From the NCBI RefSeq assembly GCF_019802045.1, contig NZ_JAHVHU010000012.1:118402-182401 (forward strand): a DNA stretch of 64,000 nt, written 5' to 3'. The translations under genes and the position numbers were made by a program. The stretch comes from Membranihabitans marinus. GTDB lineage: Bacteria > Bacteroidota > Bacteroidia > Chitinophagales > Saprospiraceae. Below the pieces are notes generated by a model, which ran no database searches, was not told where the DNA came from, and saw only the letters and a program-made list of their open reading frames with translations. How positions within the stretch are numbered: the stretch's first letter is position 1; each line of letters starts with the position of its first letter. Below are positions 53,007 through 62,617 of this stretch, piece after piece.

Positions 53007-54689
53007 TTAATTTTTAGTGTGTAGTATATAGTTTATAGTTTGGGGTGGGATAGCTGATACATAGTTTGATGATTGACATAATGGGGGTGTTAGAGTTGCA
53101 TGATCCTGACCCTTTATAGAATAATGGTACAAATGATAGAATGGTGGATGAGATGATCTTCCTGCAGTCGCAATAACAAGTGATTGTTTTTCAGATGGTG
53201 AAAGAGTAGGGCCAATGGATGTATCACCTTTCGAAGGTTGAGAAGCACGGCTGTGCGTCTTTACAAGATTGAGGAATTGAGCGAAGATACGGCTGAAGAG
53301 GCTACGCTCCTCCGCTATGATTGATACGTGGATGGGCATATCGGGTGTGTAATGCACCGGGTAGCCATAATCGGTGGTGAGCACAGAATTCAGTGGGAGG
53401 TGGATTTCATAGCTCCGGCCTCCGTTTTCCTGCATTTCGGGTATGGGGTATATTTCTTCCACATAGGTATCGATGGAGCCATATTCTTTATAAGGATACG
53501 CCTCCAGCCGTATAATGGCGCGATTCCCCGTGCTGATTTTGCCGACGCCGGTAGCGGGAACATAAACCTTGGCATATTTGAAATTAGAGGATCCTTGTTC
53601 AGTATCCCGGTCAATAGATTCAGGAAGGACATATCCGATCGATTTGTCGGCCGGAATAGTCTGGCCGGCGACTAGATCAGACGAGAGCTGGACCCTGCCC
53701 CTGGCCGGTGCCTCCATATAATATTGTCGGTGCCATTGTCGGTACTGGTTTCGGAGGTTCAGAATGATCTCAGTTATTTGGGATTGGTAAAGCAGAATCT
53801 GTTCCCGCCGGCTGGCTAAAATTTCAGTCCTCTGTTGATGCAGGCTGGCGATGCGGATTCGGTTTTGAGCCATATTGTTTCCTTTGAGCAGATAATTCTT
53901 CCGTACGCCAAGGTGGCTGGCCTGGCTCCGTTCCATCTCCCGTTCGCTGATGATGCCCTGATCGTAAAGTTGTTGGTTGCGTTCCACATCTTTATGGGAC
54001 AGGTTTACTTCTTCGCCGGTCAATTTCTTCTCTTCCTCCAGGACCTTGTTCAATAGCTGTATTTCTTCGATTTCCCGATCTATGGCTTGTAGCTTGAGGA
54101 TGTGTTCCTGTCGTATTAAATATTGACTCAGTTCCCGCACTTGGCTGGACAACGAGGCAAAGGACGATTGATTCGGTCCAAGAATAAAGTGTTCTTTCCA
54201 GTTGCGAAGTATGGATGGTCTAATTTCGTATGGAGTAGCACCATATTCCTGTGTTGAAATAGGATCATTTAATCTTAGCGTAACTGAGGGTAGAATGGTT
54301 GGTAGGGATTGTTCCAGTTCGTCTACTTGTTTCAAACATTCTTCTACGTCCTTTCGATCTGCTGTATTTTTTATATAAAACAAGGGGGTATCAATTTCAA
54401 CGATATCTTGGTTCTGGACAAATACTGTATCAACTATTCCCAATGATTGGGAGATGATAGGCTTGAAGGGATCTACTGTCGTGATCACCCCGAATGCCTG
54501 GATCTTATCCGGATATCGTATTACAAAGGTCATAGCGATGCCGATTGAGACGACAATGAACAAAACCGTCATGCCACTGTGCAAGATCCAGCCGGGCGAC
54601 TGGCCGATGATTTCATTGACGGTGAAAGGTTCGTCATTTATATTTTGCTGACCACTTGGAATGGATGGTGAGTTAAATGTGTTTGGCAT
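53007..54689 (-). CDS. HlyD-family membrane fusion (adaptor) protein of a peptide exporter
   Basis: 560 residues. One N-terminal membrane helix (about 37-57, LHSGMTVLFIVVSIGIAMTFVIRYPDKI), then a short lipoyl-like part (QSLGIVDTVFVQNQDIVEIDTPLFYI). A long coiled coil (about 190-310, LQAIDREIEEIQLLNKVLEEEKK and onward) is followed by the second half lipoyl (APARGRVQLSSDLVAGQTI) and a beta-barrel with GNRAIIRLEAYPYKEYG. It joins the inner-membrane ABC exporter to an outer-membrane duct. The last about 80 residues are an unusual low-complexity tail (SPSEKQSLVIATAGRSS...). It lies 229 bases after the exporter gene. Confidence 0.88.
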   Translation of the reverse strand: MPNTFNSPSIPSGQQNINDEPFTVNEIIGQSPGWILHSGMTVLFIVVSIGIAMTFVIRYPDKIQAFGVITTVDPFKPIISQSLGIVDTVFVQNQDIVEIDTPLFYIKNTADRKDVEECLKQVDELEQSLPTILPSVTLRLNDPISTQEYGATPYEIRPSILRNWKEHFILGPNQSSFASLSSQVRELSQYLIRQEHILKLQAIDREIEEIQLLNKVLEEEKKLTGEEVNLSHKDVERNQQLYDQGIISEREMERSQASHLGVRKNYLLKGNNMAQNRIRIASLHQQRTEILASRREQILLYQSQITEIILNLRNQYRQWHRQYYMEAPARGRVQLSSDLVAGQTIPADKSIGYVLPESIDRDTEQGSSNFKYAKVYVPATGVGKISTGNRAIIRLEAYPYKEYGSIDTYVEEIYPIPEMQENGGRSYEIHLPLNSVLTTDYGYPVHYTPDMPIHVSIIAEERSLFSRIFAQFLNLVKTHSRASQPSKGDTSIGPTLSPSEKQSLVIATAGRSSHPPFYHLYHYSIKGQDHATLTPPLCQSSNYVSAIPPQTINYILHTKN

Positions 54690-54787
54690 GATTACCTGTT
54701 TTTTTATCGTTTGTTTTTACCCCTGCTTGTCATGATTTTTGGTCAAAAATCCCGCCAAGCAGGACCTCCTATTTTCACCTTCATCCC

Positions 54788-54832
54788 CGGGTTGAAACCC
54801 GAGGCTATGAAATTAAGACCCCTACAGGGTCT
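54788..54832. repeat. Two short hairpins between exporter and adaptor genes
   Basis: CGGGTT/AACCCG (54788-54801) and AGACCC/GGGTCT (54816-54832) sit in the 229-base gap between the two export genes. Their style (short GC-rich stem, then a variable spacer, then a second stem) resembles the hairpin arrays at 19.7 and 35.2 kb. Confidence 0.5.
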
Positions 54833-54918
54833 CTCACACCCACACTCACACTTCCACTCACATTTTGCTCCCCCTTAAACCCCCTCCAGAGAGGTACAAT
54901 TGAGCCCTATAGCCACTA

Positions 54919-57114
54919 TTAACTACCGAGTTCCAGCTGGTTTTTGACCAGGTTGAAATAATTCTTTTCAACTTGTACCAAGTCTTCATGAGTGCCGGTT
55001 TCGACGATCTCGCCTTTCTCCAAAACAATTATCTGATCGGCGTTTTTAACCGTGCTCAGTCGGTGGGCCACTACCACTACGGTCTTACCTTCCAGGAAAT
55101 CATTCAGATTCTCCATGATGATCTTTTCATTCTGGGCATCCAGTGCGTTTGTGGCCTCGTCCAGAAATATAAATTCAGGATTTTTGTACACTGCCCGGGC
55201 TATAAATAAGCGTTGTTTCTGACCGGCACTAATGCCGTTGCCCTTTTGACCAATTTTAGTCTGAAAACCTTTAGGTAGTTCGTGAATAAAATCCATAATA
55301 TTGGCAGTGATAGCTGCCTGGATTACCTTTTTGAAATCAATTATATCATCACTTTCAGCAATATTCCGGGCAATAGTATCAGAGAAGACAAAGCCATCTT
55401 GCATGACTACTCCACAGCGAGCTCTCCATACTTTTGTGTAAATCGTGTTCAATGGCTGACCTCCGATCATGATCCGGCCTTTCGTAGGGTCATAGAATCT
55501 CAACAGTAATTTTATCAATGTGGTCTTTCCGCTACCGCTGGTACCCACAATGGCAGTAGTCTTACCCCTGGGAATTCGGACCTTTACATTTTTCAACACC
55601 TTATCCGAAATGGGCGTGTAAGAAAAACTCACATCCTCCACCTCTATGTCTCCCTCTGGGATGATGTCCATCTTAACGATTTCTGGATCTTCTTCTTCGT
55701 GAGAATTATGTACTTCGGATAAGCGTTCGAGGCTGATCTTGGCATCCTGAGCTGATCGGATAAATCCGACCATCTGTTGTAATGGCGCATTAAGTTGTCC
55801 GATAATATACTGGATAGCCAGCATCATGCCCAGGGTCATGTGGCCTTCGACGACCCCTTTGGCAGCTATAAAAGTGATGATAATATCTTTTGCCTGGTTG
55901 ATGAAAAGGGCCCCGGCATCCTGATATTGGCTGATCGCCAGAGCGCTGATCTGAACCCGGAACAAACGAGCCTGGATCTGGGTCCACAGGCTTCGCCGCT
56001 TGATCTCGCTGCCCTGCAGCTTTATCTCGGGCATGCCTTGGATTATCTCGATCAAAGAATCCTGATTGTCCGATCGCTCAGCGAAAGCCTTATAATCGAT
56101 TTCTCGCCTCTTTCGCAAAAATATCACGATCCATAATACATAGAGTATAGCAGCTACGATATAAATAAGAAAAATAGGGACGGAATAGATCAATAGTACA
56201 ACCCCAAATACGATCAGATTGAATATGGATAGTATAAGGGATAAAGTGGACTGCGTGAGAAAGGACTCGATCCGGCGGTGATCTCCGATGCGTTGAAGCA
56301 GATCCCCGATATTCTTGGAATCAAAAAACCCAAGAGGCATCTTCATTAACTTGAACAGATAATCAGCGATCAGGCTGACATTGATCCGCACACTGGCGTG
56401 AAGGACGATCCAACTCTGGATAAAACGCACCACGGTTTGCCCTAAGAATATCAATAACATGCCGGCTAGGACAAGATAAATAAAGTTGAGGTTTTTGTTT
56501 TCGATTCCCACATCCACCAGGCTCTGAGTCAGGAATGGGACGGTTACCTGAAATGCGGTAGCGATGACCAGACTCAGAAGTAGTTGGGCAAATAGACCTC
56601 TATGGGGGTTGAGATAGGATTTAAGGAATTCATAGCTGTTTATCTTATTTTTCCCTTCAATTCCTGAATTTTCAAACTCAGCTGTTGGTTCCAGTAGCAG
56701 GCCAATTCCCTTGGCACCGTTATCGCTCTTCTGAGTCCAGTGTTTAAGAAATTCGGGGTGATTCAATTTGATCCGGCCATGCGCCGGATCCGCAATGCGC
56801 ACTTTCTTCTTCGTTATCTGGTAGAGAACTACAAAGTGATTTTCATTCCAGTGTAAAATGGCCGGCAGCGGTGCTTTTTTGAGAGAGGCCTGACCATTCT
56901 CGGAATAGAACGGCATCTTGACGGCGATTGTACGGAATCCACACAATTCAGCGGCTTCCTCAATACCCCGAAGACTCACCCCATTTTTGTCGATGTAGCA
57001 CTTTTCCCGCAGATAGTTGAGCGAGTAGGACTTGCCAAAGTGTTTGGCTACCATTCTCAGGCAGGCCGGTCCGCAGTCCATGGAGTCGTGCTGCTTGTAA
57101 TAGGGGAAGGCCAT
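54919..57114 (-). CDS. Peptidase-domain (C39) ABC exporter for a double-glycine peptide
   Basis: 731 residues with three parts. C39 peptidase domain 1-120: Gln8, Cys14 (SMDCGPACL), His93 (NHFVVLY) and Asp109 (IADPAHG) form the active site that cuts after GG. Transmembrane domain about 165-450. ATPase domain: Walker A GTSGSGKTT (524-532), signature GISAGQKQR (627-635), Walker B FIFLDEAT (648-655), His684 (VAHRLS). It would cleave the leader of the peptide at 52349 and export the core. It is the first gene of the minus-strand series, with divergent promoters expected in the gap to 57437. Confidence 0.95.
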   Translation of the reverse strand: MAFPYYKQHDSMDCGPACLRMVAKHFGKSYSLNYLREKCYIDKNGVSLRGIEEAAELCGFRTIAVKMPFYSENGQASLKKAPLPAILHWNENHFVVLYQITKKKVRIADPAHGRIKLNHPEFLKHWTQKSDNGAKGIGLLLEPTAEFENSGIEGKNKINSYEFLKSYLNPHRGLFAQLLLSLVIATAFQVTVPFLTQSLVDVGIENKNLNFIYLVLAGMLLIFLGQTVVRFIQSWIVLHASVRINVSLIADYLFKLMKMPLGFFDSKNIGDLLQRIGDHRRIESFLTQSTLSLILSIFNLIVFGVVLLIYSVPIFLIYIVAAILYVLWIVIFLRKRREIDYKAFAERSDNQDSLIEIIQGMPEIKLQGSEIKRRSLWTQIQARLFRVQISALAISQYQDAGALFINQAKDIIITFIAAKGVVEGHMTLGMMLAIQYIIGQLNAPLQQMVGFIRSAQDAKISLERLSEVHNSHEEEDPEIVKMDIIPEGDIEVEDVSFSYTPISDKVLKNVKVRIPRGKTTAIVGTSGSGKTTLIKLLLRFYDPTKGRIMIGGQPLNTIYTKVWRARCGVVMQDGFVFSDTIARNIAESDDIIDFKKVIQAAITANIMDFIHELPKGFQTKIGQKGNGISAGQKQRLFIARAVYKNPEFIFLDEATNALDAQNEKIIMENLNDFLEGKTVVVVAHRLSTVKNADQIIVLEKGEIVETGTHEDLVQVEKNYFNLVKNQLELGS

Positions 57115-57246
57115 CCAGTACAGAGTTAACAGGTTTACATAAGGGTGAATTATTAGAAAGCCATCACAAGATTAGCTCTTTCGTAAGATAATATTAAATA
57201 CGGACAAAATAGTACATTTGGGTCAAAAATCTTAATAAAAATTAAC

Positions 57247-57268
57247 AATTGCTCCGTGGTGAGCAATT
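57247..57268. promoter_or_regulatory. Inverted repeat in the divergent promoter gap
   Basis: AATTGCTC (57247-57254) and GAGCAATT (57261-57268) form a perfect 8-base palindrome around CGTGGT, midway in the 322-base gap (57115-57436) between the exporter and the DUF6259-like gene. It could be an operator for either. An exact TAnnTTTG (TACATTTG) lies on the plus strand at 57213-57220. The remainder of the gap is AT-rich and non-coding. Confidence 0.4.
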
Positions 57269-57436
57269 TGTATATGTTTAATTGTTTGAATACCAATATA
57301 TATGGTGGTGCTTTTTGTCCGGAAAACTGAGCATGGTTTATATATCAATAATGATTAATGTCAGACGATAAATACAATTACAAATATTTGTGGTTGGTAG
57401 AATCCATATCCTATGCTATTTTGCAAACCAATAACT

Positions 57437-59731
57437 ATGAAAACAAAATATACCTTGACCAGTCAGTGGGTTGCCAGCCTAATACTTTTATTGTTAACTT
57501 TCGGAAGTGGTCCGTTGGTTTGGGCGCAGTCCGCCTCCAGGAGTATTACCTTACATAATGATCATATTTCACTCTCCTTCAACGCGACCAATGGCACCTT
57601 GCTGAACCTGGAGGAATTGGAGTCCGGCACCCTGTTGGCCCAATCTGCTGATCCGCAGCAACCACTGTGGCGGATCAAATACCAGGAAGGTGATGGCAAA
57701 AAAGAGTTGAACAGCACGATGGCCCGCCAGTTTGGAGTTACCGGTGAGGGTGGTCAGGAATTAGTGTTACAATGGTCGGAATTCGCTGACTTCGAGGGAC
57801 TGGAAGTCAGAGTTTATGTCACCCTTCCGCGCAATGAACCCTTCTCCCATTGGAACATGGAATGGTCCTATTCTGGGGACAAAGTGATAGCAGGCATGGA
57901 CTTCCCCATCGTCACTGGTTTGCGTGAGGATGAAAAATCTACCTTGGTGGTTCCAGAATGGATGGGGTCGTTGATTACAGATCCGGCACGGATGTTGTCC
58001 GGGCTCCAACCGGGCGCTCAAAAATTCTCCTGGGTATATCCCGGGATATTGTCCATGCAGTTTTTGGGGCTGACCCATGCCGATCAAACGGGTTTTTACG
58101 CCGCCAGCCATGATCCGTACACCTATATGAAGAACTTTGAGATTGCTTTAAATGAAAATCAGGATTTGACTTTTCAGGTGTCACATTTCACCGATTTAAA
58201 AACAAAAGAAAAATCCTTCCAGACCATTTATCCGGTGGTCCTTGGTTCCGTACCGGGAGATTGGGTGTCGATGGCGTATGAATATCGGAAATGGGGATTG
58301 AAACAAAGCTGGAGCCTGAATAGTCGGTTTGCGAATGGCCAGGTTCCGGATTGGGCAACCAATACAGCGCTTTGGGTGTGGAACCGGGGTCGGTCAGAAG
58401 GGGTGCTCAAACCGGCGGTGGCCATGAAAGAACGGTTGGGTTTACCTGTCAATGTCCTGTGGCACTGGTGGCATGGCGCGTCCTATGATGATGAATTTCC
58501 GGATTATCTGCCACCCAGGGAAGGGACGGATTCATTCAAAGAAGCGGTACTGAAGGCCCGGGAGCAAGGGGTCCGCCCATTGGTTTATATGAATGAATTG
58601 CAATGGGGATCCACCACAGAGAGTTGGAAAGAGGAAGGGGCAGAAGCATATGCTGTAAAAAATGAACAAGGAAAACTTCGGACCCATGTGTACAATATCT
58701 TTACCGGGAGGCCCTTGACCAATATGTGCATCACCACGCCATTCTGGCGGAACAAATATGGTGGTATAGCCCGTGAAGCCATCAATGACCTGGGCGTGGG
58801 TGGGATTTATTTGGATCAGGCCTGTATTTCAAGAAGGTGTTATGATCCCGATCACGGTCACGAGATCGGTGGTGGAAACTATTGGGCGATGTATTCGGGA
58901 ATGTTGACGGAACAAATACGGACTGGTGTTCCTTTGGATCAGGAACCGTTGTTGTCCGGAGAGGGCGTTTGTGAAGCATGGTTGCCGTATCTGGATGTTT
59001 TTCTGGCGTTGCAAGTCAGCCGGGAGCGGTATGCCGGGGTGGGCAATTGGGCGTCGATTCCGTTGTTTCAGGCGGTGTATCACCCGTATGGGATTGCTTA
59101 CGGGAACTACTCCTCCCTCTTGCATCCGCCGTACGATGAACTCTGGCCCGAAAAGCATCGACCGGAAAGTGCGTTGACGCTCTTACCTGAAAAGTTCAAT
59201 ACCCAATTTTTAATGGAGCAGGCCCGCTCTTTTGTATGGGGCATGCAGCCTATGATTTCCAATTATGATGAAATACTTGCGGACCAGCGAAAAGAAGAAA
59301 TAGGTTTCCTAATGCGGATGAGCCGGGTCCGCCACAAAGCTTTGAAGTATCTTCTTCATGGTACTTTTATGCGGCCGCCTGAGATGGAGACAGACTCTAT
59401 GATGGTCGACATTTCCAAGTTGTCGATTTACGCCGGACAGCGTGAAACGGTGACAGAATTTGAAAAGGAATATCCGGTGGTTTACCGGGGCGCCTGGAAG
59501 GCGAAAGATGGATCCCTTGGATTGCCTTTCGCCAATATTTCTTCGGAAGATCAAACGGTGTCCCTTCATTTTGAAACGGCAGACTACGATTTACCTGGAA
59601 CTGGAAAGCTTTATACCATCACAGAGTCTGGGAAGAAATCATTGGGCGTATATTCCGGTGGGAACGTTCAGTTGGATCTTCCCGTGAAATCACGGGATGT
59701 TCTCCTTCTGGAGGTGGTACCGGAGGAGTGA
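57437..59731 (+). CDS. Secreted DUF6259-like glycoside-hydrolase protein
   Basis: The ATG at 57437 begins the signal peptide (MKTKYTLTSQWVASLILLLL...WAQS); an upstream ATG at 57413 adds eight residues. 764 residues. A beta-sandwich N-terminal domain (about 35-270) precedes a TIM barrel. GGIYLDQACISRR puts Asp460 at the end of strand 4 and LLSGEGVCEAWLP puts Glu509 later, positions fitting a retaining or clan-D-like pair. The C-terminal part is beta-rich (SLHFETADYDLPGTGKLYTI). The layout fits DUF6259 proteins related to GH31/GH36-type enzymes. Substrate unknown. It is divergent from the peptide operon. Confidence 0.75.
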   Translation: MKTKYTLTSQWVASLILLLLTFGSGPLVWAQSASRSITLHNDHISLSFNATNGTLLNLEELESGTLLAQSADPQQPLWRIKYQEGDGKKELNSTMARQFGVTGEGGQELVLQWSEFADFEGLEVRVYVTLPRNEPFSHWNMEWSYSGDKVIAGMDFPIVTGLREDEKSTLVVPEWMGSLITDPARMLSGLQPGAQKFSWVYPGILSMQFLGLTHADQTGFYAASHDPYTYMKNFEIALNENQDLTFQVSHFTDLKTKEKSFQTIYPVVLGSVPGDWVSMAYEYRKWGLKQSWSLNSRFANGQVPDWATNTALWVWNRGRSEGVLKPAVAMKERLGLPVNVLWHWWHGASYDDEFPDYLPPREGTDSFKEAVLKAREQGVRPLVYMNELQWGSTTESWKEEGAEAYAVKNEQGKLRTHVYNIFTGRPLTNMCITTPFWRNKYGGIAREAINDLGVGGIYLDQACISRRCYDPDHGHEIGGGNYWAMYSGMLTEQIRTGVPLDQEPLLSGEGVCEAWLPYLDVFLALQVSRERYAGVGNWASIPLFQAVYHPYGIAYGNYSSLLHPPYDELWPEKHRPESALTLLPEKFNTQFLMEQARSFVWGMQPMISNYDEILADQRKEEIGFLMRMSRVRHKALKYLLHGTFMRPPEMETDSMMVDISKLSIYAGQRETVTEFEKEYPVVYRGAWKAKDGSLGLPFANISSEDQTVSLHFETADYDLPGTGKLYTITESGKKSLGVYSGGNVQLDLPVKSRDVLLLEVVPEE

Positions 59732-60041
59732 GGACTAGACCGGTGAGAAGGGTTGCAACAGACCGAGCAAAAGATTTGCATTTCAAAATGGAAACTCGTT
59801 CTGCCCATTCAATGTCGTAAGAGATGGTCGTTCGGATCAGCTAAATCGCATGGAGTGAAGGTCAAACTCTATAAAAATTAGGTTATCTTCATTTCGAATA
59901 ACATCAACGATGTTCGAACTCGACAGTCCGATCCGCTGTGCAGCAGGCTTGGCGTGACAGAGACTGGATTGCATTGTCAAGAGCGTTCCGGTAGACTGGC
60001 ATCAAAATTACTTGATGATTTTTAATTTTAAAAAGTGATCT
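59732..60041. other. 310-base gap with no recognised feature
   Basis: No gene, strong hairpin or clear promoter is seen. A weak inverted pair around ATGTTCGAACTC near 59908-59920 is the only structured part. Confidence 0.4.
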
Positions 60042-60626
60042 ATGAAAGGTATTTATTTTTTGCTTCTTGTATTTTTACCTCTTGTCTTTACAGCTTGCAA
60101 CCCATCACCAAAAACCCATGATATGACAGAACAAAAGAGCGAAGCGTCGAATTGGAAAACGGAAGTCGCGACTACCTTAGAACGCTATGGCCACCGGAAT
60201 TGGATTGTGGTAGCCGATGCCGCGTATCCACAGCAAAGCAATCCGGCCATCGAAACCATCGTGATCGATGCCACGCAACTGGAAGCGGTCGCATATGTCA
60301 ATGAATTGATTGAAAAAGCGGGCCACGTGGACGGGACGATCTATTTGGATCGGGAACTGGAATATGTACCAGAGGATCTTGCGACAGGAGTCGATGCTTA
60401 CCGAACGGAACTCTACAAGCTCCTGGATGGAAAATCAGTGACGACCCCGTTCCATGAGGATATAATCAAAAAGCTGGATGAAACGGCCAACTTATACAAT
60501 GTGCTGATTTTGAAGACTGATATGATGATTCCCTACACATCGGTATTTTTTCAATTGGAATGCGGGTATTGGCCGGCAGACTCGGAGCAGACACTTCGGG
60601 GGGCTATAAAGAACGATGAAGATTAA
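60042..60626 (+). CDS. RbsD/FucU-like sugar-mutarotase-fold protein, exported lipoprotein
   Basis: 194 residues. The lipoprotein signal LLLVFLPLVFTAC gives Cys19, so the protein is outside the cytoplasm. The core resembles RbsD/FucU mutarotases: TTLERYGHRNWIVVADAAYPQQ matches the GHG-D-x-I-x-x-x-DAxxP start that holds the catalytic His and Asp, and the end LILKTDMMIPYTSVFFQLECGYW matches the C-terminal Tyr/Glu part. Normal family members are cytoplasmic and have no signal. A secreted copy beside DUF6259- and DUF1080-type proteins may adjust the anomeric form of a released sugar. Family call moderate. Confidence 0.6.
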   Translation: MKGIYFLLLVFLPLVFTACNPSPKTHDMTEQKSEASNWKTEVATTLERYGHRNWIVVADAAYPQQSNPAIETIVIDATQLEAVAYVNELIEKAGHVDGTIYLDRELEYVPEDLATGVDAYRTELYKLLDGKSVTTPFHEDIIKKLDETANLYNVLILKTDMMIPYTSVFFQLECGYWPADSEQTLRGAIKNDED

Positions 60627-60685
60627 AATGAGAAATAGGATGTGCATAACCAATTAGAGTTGTTTTTTATTCCATATAAAATCAA

Positions 60686-61480
60686 ATGCCTATGAAAGCC
60701 ATTTCTTATTATTCCATACTATGTTTATTCATTTCCTGCAGCTGGAAAGATAAAACCTCACAAAATGAATGGCAATCTTTATTCAACGGAAAAAATCTCG
60801 ACAACTGGATCGTCAAAATTCATCACCACGAGGTCGGGGATAATTATGCAAACACATTTCGAGTCTCCGACGGTGTTATTCAGGTGAATTATGATCAATA
60901 TGAATCGTTTGACAACCGGTACGGCCATCTTTATTACAAAGAACCTTTTTCATCGTATCATCTAAAATTTAAATATCGTTTTACGGATCAATGGATGGCC
61001 GACGCGCCGCGTTACACCTATCGAAACAGCGGAGTTATGTTTCATTCTCAGGATCCGCGGACGATCCTGAAGGAGCAGGATTGGCCCATTTCCGTTGAGT
61101 TTCAGATGTTAGCAGATGCTGGCGACGGGCAGGAAAGACCGACGGGAAACATGTGTTCGCCGGGTACGGAAGTGTTTTTTCAAGGGAAGATGGATCCCAG
61201 GCATTGTATCTCCTCCTCCTCGCCGACCTTCCAGTATGACGAATGGGTGGATGGTGAATTGATGGTCTTTGGTGATTCACTGGTCATCCATAAGATCAAT
61301 GGAGAAAATGTCCTTGAATATACAAAACCTCAGATCGGGGGTGGCGTGGCAAACGGGTATGATCCGGCCATTAAAATTGATGGAAAGCCGCTTACAGAAG
61401 GATATATCGCATTACAAGCGGAAGGACAAGGTGTGGAGTTTAAGGATATACAGATTAAGCAAATAGGTAGGAGACCGTAG
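60686..61480 (+). CDS. DUF1080 (3-keto-disaccharide hydrolase-like) lipoprotein
   Basis: 264 residues; ATG 60692 is an alternative start. The lipoprotein signal ends FISC (Cys18). The body is the concanavalin-like beta-sandwich of PF06439: EWQSLFNGKNLDNWIVK, FSSYHLKFKYRF, RNSGVMFHSQDP, PISVEFQMLADAG, and the terminal GYIALQAEGQGVEFKDIQIK. Some members hydrolyse 3-keto-glycosides made by a partner oxidoreductase. The window has two Gfo/Idh and two FAD oxidoreductases that could supply such substrates. It lies 59 bases after the FucU-like gene. Confidence 0.88.
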   Translation: MPMKAISYYSILCLFISCSWKDKTSQNEWQSLFNGKNLDNWIVKIHHHEVGDNYANTFRVSDGVIQVNYDQYESFDNRYGHLYYKEPFSSYHLKFKYRFTDQWMADAPRYTYRNSGVMFHSQDPRTILKEQDWPISVEFQMLADAGDGQERPTGNMCSPGTEVFFQGKMDPRHCISSSSPTFQYDEWVDGELMVFGDSLVIHKINGENVLEYTKPQIGGGVANGYDPAIKIDGKPLTEGYIALQAEGQGVEFKDIQIKQIGRRP

Positions 61481-61678
61481 TTACATTTTTGATGACGAAT
61501 TCACTGTTTTCTCTTGTTTGAGCTCGTATTCTAGTTTTACGTTTCATAAGTTATTGTAATTCACTCAGGCTCCAGATCGTTTCACGCCTGTCTGTCGGCA
61601 ATTTAAATAACGAATGTAGCCTACTATTTAACGCGGCATATGCCTTGGCCGTTCTTCACAAATCTCAATTTTTAAAAT

Positions 61679-61793
61679 GGGCTCGGTAATCTTTCTCACG
61701 CACCAAACAGTCCCACAAGCTTGCCGATCCCACGACCATCCTGGGATCGGCAAGCCCGTGGGACGGATGTGCTAAAGCGGGATTACCGAGCCC
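61679..61793. repeat. 115-base near-palindrome with nested arms
   Basis: Outer arms GGGCTCGGTAATC (61679-61691) and GATTACCGAGCCC (61781-61793), middle arms GTCCCAC (61710-61716) and GTGGGAC (61758-61764), inner arms CTTGCCGATCCCA (61720-61732) and TGGGATCGGCAAG (61742-61754) all pair perfectly. The arm motif GGATTACCGAGC recurs inside the MITE-like element at 32.4 kb. The rest of the 61481-62014 gap holds a MITE-type end (CTAGTTTTACGTTTCATAAG near 61533) without a visible partner, and no gene. Confidence 0.75.
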
Positions 61794-62014
61794 TAAAGTA
61801 GGGTAAGATTGCGCCTGTCGTGGCACGCGGTATTTAGTTCCTCACGCAATAGGAATTTGCCCCACATCTTAACCTGCGAGTTTATGTGAAAAAAGCATGT
61901 TGATTTTAAGAATTGTAAATGAATTCATTAACTTCACCTTGTGAAACTACGTGATTAGATAAGGAATCTCTACCTTGATTGCTGGTTCTCATGATCCATG
62001 ATGACCTGGATATT

Positions 62015-62614
62015 ATGAATAGTGATAAAGATCAAATAGCAAATAAGGAATTAGTAAGGGGTTTGAAAGAAGGAGATACAGCTTCCTTCAAAGGGGTCTT
62101 TCTATTATTCGAGCAGAAGCTCTATCGATTTGCATTTTCCATCACCAAGTCCGAATACATCTCAGAAGAAATTGTCCAGGAGGTATTTGTTAAGGTCTGG
62201 GAAAAGAGGAAAACTTTGGACATTTCGCGGTCGTTCGATTCTTATATATTTACCATGACCCGCAATCTCACGTACAATTATCTGCGGGATGCTTCCCGGC
62301 GTCAATCGATTCGAAATGAATTGTGGACGAATATTAATTCACTACAGCAACAAGCAGATGCTGAGTTGATCTTTGAAGAATATGAAAAAATAGTAGAAGA
62401 CATCGTCCAGAGTCTTCCACAGCAGAAAAGATCGATTTATCGATTGTCCCGTCAGCAAGGAAAGAGTAATTCTGAGATTGCCGATATTCTGGGTATTTCG
62501 CCCAAAACGGTAAAAAATCATCTGTGGAAAACGATGCGTATGATCCGGGTTCAGTTGAAACCCTATCTTGATGATACGCTTAAAATTTTAGTGCTTATTT
62601 GTTTTATTATATGA
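62015..62614 (+). CDS. ECF-type RNA polymerase sigma factor
   Basis: Start at the ATG 62015 (199 residues); an upstream ATG at 61991 is possible. Region 2: SFKGVFLLFEQKLYRFAFSITKSEYISEEIVQEVFVKVWEK. Region 4: LPQQKRSIYRLSRQQGKSNSEIADILGISPKTVKNHLWKTMRMIR. The tail KILVLICFII is the short hydrophobic end typical of Bacteroidota PUL sigma factors. It is collinear with fecR at 62832, with a 217-base gap that contains strong hairpins. It probably drives a susC operon beyond the right edge. Confidence 0.92.
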   Translation: MNSDKDQIANKELVRGLKEGDTASFKGVFLLFEQKLYRFAFSITKSEYISEEIVQEVFVKVWEKRKTLDISRSFDSYIFTMTRNLTYNYLRDASRRQSIRNELWTNINSLQQQADAELIFEEYEKIVEDIVQSLPQQKRSIYRLSRQQGKSNSEIADILGISPKTVKNHLWKTMRMIRVQLKPYLDDTLKILVLICFII

Positions 62615-62617
62615 ATA

